From positions 1 to 64,000 of the forward strand of contig NVWQ02000066.1 of NCBI GenBank assembly GCA_002733715.2: a stretch of DNA of 64,000 bases. The letters run 5' to 3'. The DNA comes from Methylophaga sp. (GTDB lineage Bacteria; Pseudomonadota; Gammaproteobacteria; Nitrosococcales; Methylophagaceae). Shown in pieces: positions 54,558 to 61,744 of the stretch. The notes under the pieces are model-generated. The model saw nothing but the letters and a program-made list of their open reading frames with translations, had not been told where the DNA came from and did not search any database. Within the stretch, counting starts at the first letter, position 1; each line of letters opens with the position of its first letter. The translations under genes and the position numbers were made by a program.

Positions 54558-55040
54558 ATGGTTTCATCGGTAACACCAGATTGGTCTCGTGAAGAAAAAA
54601 GTTTTTTTTCATGGTCGCCCTCTCGATCTTTATTAGCGAGCATTCGATCTTATCAAGCTTATAATGACCGTGGAGGAATTTGGCTTGTGTTAAGACAGCT
54701 TACTGTCTTGCGACACAGGTTCTGGAGTATTGTTACAGGGGCGGATATTCCTTTGAATTGTCAGTTAGGTGGTGGGCTTTTGATTCCTCATCCAAATGGC
54801 ATCGTTATACATCCAGACGTAAAGGTCGGTTGTAACTGTTTAATTTTTCAGCAGGTTACTCTTGGGGCAACAAAAAGTGGAGTCCCTCATATTGGTGGGC
54901 ATGTTGATATTGGTGCAGGAGCTAAAGTACTAGGCTCAATTCTTATTGGAGATGACGTATTGATAGGCGCTAATTCGGTCGTGCTTAAAAATGTACCAAA
55001 TGGTAAAACTGTAGTAGGTATACCAGCAGAAATAAAGTAA
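54558..55040 (+). CDS. serine O-acetyltransferase-like hexapeptide protein
   Basis: A 160-residue protein with a left-handed beta-helix of hexapeptide repeats (IPLNCQLGGGLLIPHPNGIV then GANSVVLKNVPNGKTVVGIP) and the CysE-like PHPNGIVIHPDVKVGCNCLI. It is shorter than housekeeping CysE and lacks its long helical N-domain. Given its place among EPS genes it more likely acetylates a sugar than serine, though annotation pipelines will call it serine acetyltransferase. Confidence 0.82.
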   Translation: MVSSVTPDWSREEKSFFSWSPSRSLLASIRSYQAYNDRGGIWLVLRQLTVLRHRFWSIVTGADIPLNCQLGGGLLIPHPNGIVIHPDVKVGCNCLIFQQVTLGATKSGVPHIGGHVDIGAGAKVLGSILIGDDVLIGANSVVLKNVPNGKTVVGIPAEIK

Positions 55041-55180
55041 ATTAGAGATATTACGATTTAATAATGTGATGAATATGGAGTATGTAATATCAGATTGTCG
55101 ATGAGTACTGTGTTCCAAGACGTACTGCTAGATTAAGCTTTAGTAGTCATGAGATAAGAATAATTAATCAATGGAAGTAT

Positions 55181-56356
55181 ATGATGGGGTTTAAAATAAC
55201 CATAGTTGGTACTGGATATGTAGGACTCTCATTAGCTCTGCTTTTAGCAAAAAATAATGAAGTAGTCGCGCTAGATATTATCGAAGAAAAAATTAAATTA
55301 TTGCAAAATAATCAATCACCCATTGCTGATGCTGAAATTGAAGATTATTTAGTTAATAAGACGTTGAATTTTCGTGCAACAGTGGATAAAAAAGTAGCGT
55401 ACGCCGATGCTGACTATATTATTATTGCTACACCTACTGATTATGATGAAGAAACAAATTATTTTAATACGTCCACTGTTGAATCAGTAATTAAAGATAT
55501 TGTTGAATTAAATCCTAGTGCGATCATGATAATAAAATCAACTGTTCCTGTTGGTTATACAAAAAAAATAAAGGAGGAATTTGATACAGATAACATTATT
55601 TTCTCTCCCGAGTTCTTGCGAGAAGGCAAAGCGTTATATGATAATTTATACCCTTCACGAATAATCATTGGAGAGCAATCAGAACGTGCTACTACTTTTG
55701 CACGCTTGTTAGTTGACGGTGCGGATAAAAAAGATATAACCGTTTTATATACAGATTCAACAGAGGCAGAAGGGATCAAACTATTCTCAAATACGTATTT
55801 AGCAATGCGTATTTCTTATTTTAATGAATTAGATTCGTATTGTGAGACACACGGGCTGAATAGCAAGCAAGTGATTAATGGTGTAGGTCTAGATCCGCGT
55901 ATCGGGGATCAATATAACAACCCTTCTTTTGGTTATGGAGGCTATTGCCTTCCAAAAGATACAAAGCAGTTATTGGCGAACTATCAAGATGTGCCTAGTA
56001 ATATTATTAAGGCTATTGTTGATTCAAATACAACACGAAAAGACTTTATTGCAACTCAAATTATAAATAAAAATCCTAAAATAGTGGGTATTTATAGACT
56101 CATTATGAAACAAGGCTCTGATAATTTCCGATCTTCAGCCATTCAAGGAATAATGAAACGAATTAAAGCTAAGGGTATAGAAGTTGTAGTGTATGAACCT
56201 GAAATACGAGAAAGTGAATTTTTCCATTCAAAAGTGATTACTAACTTGGATGAGTTTAAAGCCTTAGCTGATGTGATAGTGGCTAATCGTCTGTCGGATG
56301 AGATCAAAGATTGTGGAGAGAAGATTTATACTCGCGACATCTTTGGAAAAGATTAA
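55181..56356 (+). CDS. ugd: UDP-glucose/nucleotide-sugar dehydrogenase (Ugd)
   Basis: Oxidises UDP-glucose to UDP-glucuronate, or a related sugar, in two NAD-dependent steps. The 391 residues start [20 protein letters not shown]. Motifs include the binding site [20 protein letters not shown] and the catalytic cysteine in [15 protein letters not shown]; the substrate-binding motif [13 protein letters not shown] is like those of enterobacterial Ugd. It supplies an acidic sugar to the polymer. Two adjacent ATGs (55181 and 55184) are possible; GGAAG sits before the first. Confidence 0.93.
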   Translation: MMGFKITIVGTGYVGLSLALLLAKNNEVVALDIIEEKIKLLQNNQSPIADAEIEDYLVNKTLNFRATVDKKVAYADADYIIIATPTDYDEETNYFNTSTVESVIKDIVELNPSAIMIIKSTVPVGYTKKIKEEFDTDNIIFSPEFLREGKALYDNLYPSRIIIGEQSERATTFARLLVDGADKKDITVLYTDSTEAEGIKLFSNTYLAMRISYFNELDSYCETHGLNSKQVINGVGLDPRIGDQYNNPSFGYGGYCLPKDTKQLLANYQDVPSNIIKAIVDSNTTRKDFIATQIINKNPKIVGIYRLIMKQGSDNFRSSAIQGIMKRIKAKGIEVVVYEPEIRESEFFHSKVITNLDEFKALADVIVANRLSDEIKDCGEKIYTRDIFGKD

Positions 56357-56481
56357 ATGTTTACTAATTGAGTTTGAATAATGGAATATCAAAAGCTAAA
56401 TTTTTCTACGGTTGACTATGACTAGCCATATTTGTTATTTATGAATACATTTACTACTATTATTAAAGTGCGAAAATATTT

Positions 56482-57687
56482 ATGCATCTAGCCTATTTTA
56501 CCAATCAGTATCCTAAAGTCAGTCATAGCTTTATTCGTCGTGAAATTTTAGCACTGGAGCAATTAGGTCACAGTGTTGAACGTTTTGCTTTGCGTTCTGA
56601 TGAGGCTGAGTTAGTTGATCCTGCCGATCAGTTAGAATTTAGTAAAACGGCTTATATTTTATCTGACTCGAAATTAAGTATTGTTTTACAAGCATTTGGG
56701 GTGTTGATTCTTCATCCCATAAAATTTATTATGACTTTATTGGTTGCGGTTAAACTTGGTTTTCGTTCTGATCGTGGCATATTAAGGCATATTGCATATT
56801 TTGTTGAAAGTTGTGTTTTATTAAAATGGCAATTACGAAATGATATTGAGCATATTCATGCCCATTTTGGCACTAACTCTACTACGGTAGTGCTGTTTGC
56901 CTATTTATTAGGTGGAGTAGGATACAGTTTTACAGTACATGGACCTGAAGAATTTGATAAGCCTGAGTTTATTTCACTCGCAGAAAAAATTAAACATAGT
57001 CGGTTTGTGGTGGCTATTAGTTCGTATGGTCGCAGTCAACTATTCAGATGGATCCCTCTAGAGCAATGGCACAAGGTGAAGGTTGTTCATTGTGGTTTAG
57101 ATGATGCCTTTTTAATGAATAATAGTAAAGAACCAAACCTATCAAATCAGCTGGTTTGTGTTGGCCGTTTGTGTGAGCAAAAGGGTCAATTATTGTTGTT
57201 GGAATCGATGAAGGAGCTATCTGATTCAGGAATAGATTGTAAGCTTGTTTTAGCTGGTGATGGTCCGATGCGTGCTGAAGTAGAGCGCCGAATTGTAGCT
57301 TATGAACTGTCTGATAGAGTCGAAATAACGGGCTGGATCTCCAGTGAACAAGTGAAAAAAATATTGATAGAGTCTCGCGGCTTAGTTTTACCGAGCTTTG
57401 CTGAAGGCTTGCCTGTTGTTATTATGGAAGCCTTGGCTTTATGTCGCCCCGTGATTACAACCTATGTAGCGGGGATTCCCGAGCTAGTCAAAGATGGTGA
57501 AAATGGCTGGTTAATACCTGCGGGTGATAGTGAGGCGCTAACAAGTGCAATACGAGCAATGCTTGAAGCGAACAGCCAGAAACTGACAACTATGGGGATA
57601 AATGGCTTCAAAGCCGTGAATGAGCAGCATAACATCAAAATTGAAGCTGCTAAGCTTGGGCGATATTTTGAACAAGGGATTCACTAG
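56482..57687 (+). CDS. glycosyltransferase family 4 (colanic-acid WcaL-like)
   Basis: A 401-residue GT-B enzyme with the WcaL-like N-terminus MHLAYFTNQYPKVSHSFIRR, acceptor-domain IEHIHAHFGTNSTTVVLFAY, and donor-domain LVCVGRLCEQKGQLLLLESM. The E-x7-E site is in PSFAEGLPVVIMEALALCRP. It sits one base before the next glycosyltransferase, showing tight coupling. Confidence 0.92.
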   Translation: MHLAYFTNQYPKVSHSFIRREILALEQLGHSVERFALRSDEAELVDPADQLEFSKTAYILSDSKLSIVLQAFGVLILHPIKFIMTLLVAVKLGFRSDRGILRHIAYFVESCVLLKWQLRNDIEHIHAHFGTNSTTVVLFAYLLGGVGYSFTVHGPEEFDKPEFISLAEKIKHSRFVVAISSYGRSQLFRWIPLEQWHKVKVVHCGLDDAFLMNNSKEPNLSNQLVCVGRLCEQKGQLLLLESMKELSDSGIDCKLVLAGDGPMRAEVERRIVAYELSDRVEITGWISSEQVKKILIESRGLVLPSFAEGLPVVIMEALALCRPVITTYVAGIPELVKDGENGWLIPAGDSEALTSAIRAMLEANSQKLTTMGINGFKAVNEQHNIKIEAAKLGRYFEQGIH

Positions 57688-57688
57688 T

Positions 57689-58888
57689 ATGTGGTTCCAG
57701 TTGCTTTTTCTGTTTTTTACTATACTACTATCAATTCCTCTATTAGTGATTGGTCTGGAATTATTAATTACATTGCTGAGTAATAAACCAGCTTTATTAT
57801 CTCCGAAAGGCAATGAAGCTCAACCAACAATGAAAATATTAATGCCAGCCCATAATGAGGCTGATATTATTGTTAAAACATTATCAGTATTAATAAAACA
57901 GGGCATTAAAGTTAGTGATATTATTGTCGTAGCTGATAATTGTACTGATAGCACTGCTGAAATTTCGGAAAACCTTGGAACGACCGTGTTAGAACGATTC
58001 AATGATGAGCTACGTGGTAAAGGGTTTGCACTTGATCACGGCCTTCAATATATAAAGGCAGAGACTCCTCCTCCCGATGTTGTGGTTATATTAGATGCAG
58101 ATTGTGAAATTGATTCCAGCAGCCTAAAAACTTTGGTAAATGGTTGTTATAAGCAACAGCGACCAGTGCAAGCACTTTATTTGATGCGAAAGAGTGAAGA
58201 AGATTCATTAGCTCGTCGGGTTGCTGGTTTTGCTTGGCTTGTAAAGAATAAGGTACGCCCTATTGCGGTAAGCATACTAACATTACCTATTACTTTGACG
58301 GGAACAGGAATGGCGTTTCCTTGGAAAGTAATTGCAGATGTTAATGTTGCTCATGGCAATATAGTTGAAGATATGCAGCTTGGTATTGATTGCACTCTTG
58401 CTGGATTCCCGCCTATATTGTGTGAGCATGCCACTGTCTATAGTGACTTCCCTGAACAGGGCAGTGATGCTGAAAAAACTCAAAGAACACGTTGGGAACA
58501 TGGCCATTTAATAACTATTATTCAACAGGCTCCTAAGTTGATTAAACAGGCAATAATTCGCAAGGACTGGCGATTATTAGGCTTGGCTTTAGATATCGGT
58601 GTACCACCATTGTCACTGCTAGTGTTGCTTTCCGTTATCGGACTACTTTTTTTGGCTATATATTCATGCATTGTAAGCAGTTATGCTGCGTTCTTGGTAC
58701 TTCTAACTAGCTTCTCATTTTTTGCAATTATGTTAATAATGGCATGGTGGAAATTCGGCCGTGAATATTTAACATTAAAAGAATTATTCAAGATCCCTGT
58801 TTATATTATTTCAAAAATAGCAATTTATATACTGTTTCTATTTAAGCGCCAGAAGTCTTGGATCAGAACATCTAGGAAAGCTAAATAA
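57689..58888 (+). CDS. glycosyltransferase family 2, multi-helix (cellulose-synthase-like)
   Basis: A 399-residue membrane GT-A enzyme: an N-terminal helix (LLFLFFTILLSIPLLVIGL), a catalytic domain with KILMPAHNEADIIVKTL, VVILDADCEIDSSSL and the Q/RxxRW-like TQRTRWEHGHLI, then three C-terminal helices. The ATG at 57689 is used because AAGGGA is well placed and an earlier in-frame ATG lies inside the previous gene. Such enzymes add a sugar processively or once at the membrane; the type is not clear here. Confidence 0.92.
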   Translation: MWFQLLFLFFTILLSIPLLVIGLELLITLLSNKPALLSPKGNEAQPTMKILMPAHNEADIIVKTLSVLIKQGIKVSDIIVVADNCTDSTAEISENLGTTVLERFNDELRGKGFALDHGLQYIKAETPPPDVVVILDADCEIDSSSLKTLVNGCYKQQRPVQALYLMRKSEEDSLARRVAGFAWLVKNKVRPIAVSILTLPITLTGTGMAFPWKVIADVNVAHGNIVEDMQLGIDCTLAGFPPILCEHATVYSDFPEQGSDAEKTQRTRWEHGHLITIIQQAPKLIKQAIIRKDWRLLGLALDIGVPPLSLLVLLSVIGLLFLAIYSCIVSSYAAFLVLLTSFSFFAIMLIMAWWKFGREYLTLKELFKIPVYIISKIAIYILFLFKRQKSWIRTSRKAK

Positions 58889-59043
58889 CCTGAACTCTGG
58901 ATAAGGAAAAAACTGTCTTAGCTCCAACAAACTCTGTCATTCCTGTATGTTTTTAGCGGGAATCTAGTATCTCTAACTTAGATCCCGGCTAAAAGCTTAC
59001 CGGGATGACAAAAAATAAGCTAAATTTTTATCTAGAATTCAGG
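58889..59043. repeat. MITE-like element with a second type of outer arm
   Basis: A 155-bp element. Outer arms CCTGAACTCTGGATA and TATCTAGAATTCAGG match at 13 of 15 as inverted repeats and differ from the TATACCC-type arms. The inner hairpin TGTCATTCCTGTATGTTTTT (58935) to AAAAGCTTACCGGGATGACA (59010) is of the GTCATcccgGTATG type found at 26162 and 32144. It ends seven bases before the ATG at 59051, so its last bases (CAGG) act as the ribosome-binding site. Confidence 0.82.
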
Positions 59044-59050
59044 CTGATTC

Positions 59051-60169
59051 ATGAAAAATAAAATAGAGTTCTTTTTGGATAGGGACGTGTATAGCATTCT
59101 TGGTTTGCCTTTTGATTTCGTTTCTCTGGATGATGCGATAGACATAGTAGGCAAAGCAATTGAACAAGAGCAACCTTGTTTTTTATCTACGCCAAATCTT
59201 AATTTTGCAATAGCTACACAATCTGATGATGCTTTTTTTCAATCTGTTGTCGAGAGTGATTTAAGTGTTGCTGATGGAATGCCTTTGATATGGGTTGCTA
59301 AACTATTGGGTATTCCATTACCTGAACGTGTTGCAGGGTCTACTTTGTTTGATGAGTTGTCTAAACAGGAAGGTATATCAAAAAAAATAAGGGTATTTTT
59401 CTTTGGCGGTCAACAGGGTGTAGCTGAACTCGCCCATCAAAAATTAAATGAAACTAGTGTGGCAATGGAAAGTTGTGGTTTTTATGATCCGGGCTTTGTC
59501 TTTGTTGATGAAATGAGTGATTCGAGAATTATAGAGCAGATCAATCGTTGTGAACCTGATTTTATTGTAGTGGCTTTAGGTGCCAGAAAAGGACAAGAAT
59601 GGATTCAGAAAAATAAAGAAAAATTAAATGCGCCTGTAATTAGTCATCTGGGAGCTGTAATTAATTTTGTGGCAGGTAATGTGGAGCGAGCTCCCGTTGT
59701 ATGGCAACGTTTTGGGATGGAGTGGTTATGGAGGATCCGTCAGGAGCCTACATTGTGGAAGCGATATTTATTTGATGGGTTCGCATTTTTACGATTACTA
59801 GTTTTGAATGTATTACCACTAGCGATATATGATCGTATATTACGTCGTTCAGAATGTTTTAATGAGGCATGTGAAATTGAGCTTGAGCCAAAACAAAAAG
59901 TTAAAATAAAGTTAATGGGCAGCATTCATCATCAAACTATGCAACAATTAAAACAAGAACTATCAATAGTCATTGAAGAATATGAGGATGATGTCGTTAT
60001 AGAGTGTGAACAACTAACTTATGTCGATAGTGCTTTTATTGCCACGATGTTATTATTTCAACGTTATTTGAACAAACAAGGGCGCGCCTTAGTTTTAGAT
60101 AATGTATCATCAAGAATTATTAGAATATTACGATTGAGTAGCGCTATAAAGCGTTTCACGTTACTCTAA
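59051..60169 (+). CDS. WecG/TagA/CpsF glycosyltransferase fused to a STAS domain
   Basis: A 372-residue protein. Residues about 10-245 are a WecG/TagA-type glycosyltransferase (FLSTPNLNFAIATQSDD, VADGMPLIWVAKLLG, DFIVVALGARKGQEW, PVISHLGAVINFVAG). Residues about 283-372 are a STAS domain (VKIKLMGSIHHQTMQQL onward, YVDSAFIATMLLFQRYL), the fold of anti-sigma antagonists. In SpoIIAA the phosphorylated serine is in DSSGLG; here that place reads DSAFIA, so it may not be phosphorylatable. WecG enzymes usually lack a STAS domain. It may tie the sugar transfer to a partner-switching signal. Confidence 0.88.
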   Translation: MKNKIEFFLDRDVYSILGLPFDFVSLDDAIDIVGKAIEQEQPCFLSTPNLNFAIATQSDDAFFQSVVESDLSVADGMPLIWVAKLLGIPLPERVAGSTLFDELSKQEGISKKIRVFFFGGQQGVAELAHQKLNETSVAMESCGFYDPGFVFVDEMSDSRIIEQINRCEPDFIVVALGARKGQEWIQKNKEKLNAPVISHLGAVINFVAGNVERAPVVWQRFGMEWLWRIRQEPTLWKRYLFDGFAFLRLLVLNVLPLAIYDRILRRSECFNEACEIELEPKQKVKIKLMGSIHHQTMQQLKQELSIVIEEYEDDVVIECEQLTYVDSAFIATMLLFQRYLNKQGRALVLDNVSSRIIRILRLSSAIKRFTLL

Positions 60170-60197
60170 AGCCCATGCAGAAATCAGGAGCACTCTT

Positions 60198-61724
60198 TTG
60201 CTAAGTGTAAAACAAACAGTTTTCTTTTCCATCGCACTTTTATTGGCGGTGGTCGCATATTGGAATGGTTTAGCTGATGCTGTTTTCCGTTGGGGTAATC
60301 AGGAAGAATATAGTCACGGGTTTCTAATTCCTCTGGTTTCATTGTATATTTTGTGGGAAAAGAAAGCGCAAATACAAGCAGCGATGGGGCCACCATTATG
60401 GTCAGGTCTTTTTATTATTTTGGTTGCGATTGCTATCTTTATAGTGGGTGAAATAAGTGCGTTATTTCTCTTAATTCAATATTCATTTGTGATGGTGCTA
60501 TTAGGCCTTTCTATGGTCACAATAGGCAGAGCAACAAAATATACAGCAGCGCCTATTCTATTATTGCTTTTTGCTATTCCACTACCTTATGTGATCGAGG
60601 TGTTGTTAACGGCCAAGTTACAGCTTATTTCTTCTGAGTTGGGCGTTGCTTTTATTCGTCTTTTCCAGATCCCCGTTTTTTTAGAAGGTAACGTGATTGA
60701 TCTGGGTGTTTATCAGTTACAGGTTGTTGAGGCATGTAGTGGTCTGAGATATTTATTTCCGTTAATGAGTTTAGGCTTTATTGTTGCCTATTTCTATCAA
60801 GTATCATTCTGGAAGCGTGCTATTGTCTTTTTAGCGACGATTCCCGTAACGATTTTAATGAACAGCTTTAGGATTGGTGCGATTGGGGTGTTGGTAGATA
60901 ACTGGGGCATATCGATGGCCGAAGGTTTTTTACATGACTTTGAAGGCTGGATTATTTTTATGGCCTGCGCCGTAATTCTGTTTTTATTAATCTGGATAAT
61001 GGAGAAGTTGACTAATAAAAATGGTTCATTAGCGGCTGTTTTTGGTGTGGTCGATGTGGTTGAACCTGCCAAGGGTGAACAATATTCATCTGATAATAGA
61101 ATAAATAAGCCGCTATTATTGACGATTATCATGCTTGTTTCGGTGTTAGTGATGACTCAAGTTATTGATAAGCGAGTGGAGAAGATACCGGGACATGTAT
61201 CATTTGTTAATTTCCCTTTGACATTAAATAGTTGGCGTGGGCAGCACGATACACTAGATAAAGATGTGGTGACTAAGCTGGGGATGACAGACTATTTATT
61301 GGCTAATTATAGTAATGGCAAACAACCTCCTGTGAATTTTTATGTTGCCTATTATGAGTCGCAGAGAAAAGGGCTCTCTCCGCATTCGCCTCGTGTATGT
61401 ATACCGGGTGGAGGCTGGGAAATTTCAGTATTTGAGCGGATTGTAGTCGATGGTTATCCTGTTAACAGGTCGGTTATTAAAAAAGGTGAACAAACCCAGT
61501 TGGTTTATTACTGGTTTCAAGAACGTGGCAGAATCATTGCTAATGAATATATTAAAAAATGGTATTTATTCTTAGATGCATTATTTGAGAATAGAACCGA
61601 TGGCAGCTTAATTCGAGTAGTAACAAATGTTGCACCGAATGAAACATTGGACGAAGCTGATGCGCGCATATTAGATTTTATGGCGATAGCTAAACCCGAA
61701 TTAAAACAGTATCTTTTGGATTAA
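60198..61724 (+). CDS. xrtD: VPLPA-CTERM-specific exosortase XrtD with EpsI domain
   Basis: A membrane transpeptidase-like protein-sorting enzyme of 508 residues, starting at TTG after CAGGAG. About eight helices carry the exosortase triad: C180 (VVEACSGLRYLFPL), R225 (MNSFRIGAIGVLV) and H246 (LHDFEGWIIFMAC). The N-terminal EYSHGFLIPLVSLYILWEK is also characteristic. Residues about 300-508 form the EpsI domain (KGLSPHSPRVCIPGGGWEIS). XrtD recognises VPLPA tails such as the one encoded at 34250-34867. It should cut the tail and possibly attach the protein to a surface glycan. Confidence 0.93.
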   Translation: MLSVKQTVFFSIALLLAVVAYWNGLADAVFRWGNQEEYSHGFLIPLVSLYILWEKKAQIQAAMGPPLWSGLFIILVAIAIFIVGEISALFLLIQYSFVMVLLGLSMVTIGRATKYTAAPILLLLFAIPLPYVIEVLLTAKLQLISSELGVAFIRLFQIPVFLEGNVIDLGVYQLQVVEACSGLRYLFPLMSLGFIVAYFYQVSFWKRAIVFLATIPVTILMNSFRIGAIGVLVDNWGISMAEGFLHDFEGWIIFMACAVILFLLIWIMEKLTNKNGSLAAVFGVVDVVEPAKGEQYSSDNRINKPLLLTIIMLVSVLVMTQVIDKRVEKIPGHVSFVNFPLTLNSWRGQHDTLDKDVVTKLGMTDYLLANYSNGKQPPVNFYVAYYESQRKGLSPHSPRVCIPGGGWEISVFERIVVDGYPVNRSVIKKGEQTQLVYYWFQERGRIIANEYIKKWYLFLDALFENRTDGSLIRVVTNVAPNETLDEADARILDFMAIAKPELKQYLLD

Positions 61725-61744
61725 TGAATTAAAGAGTGAAAGAA

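Noticed and set aside
54558-55040. Housekeeping cysE
   Set aside because: Too short, lacking the N-terminal helical domain, and embedded in EPS genes; treated as a sugar acetyltransferase candidate.
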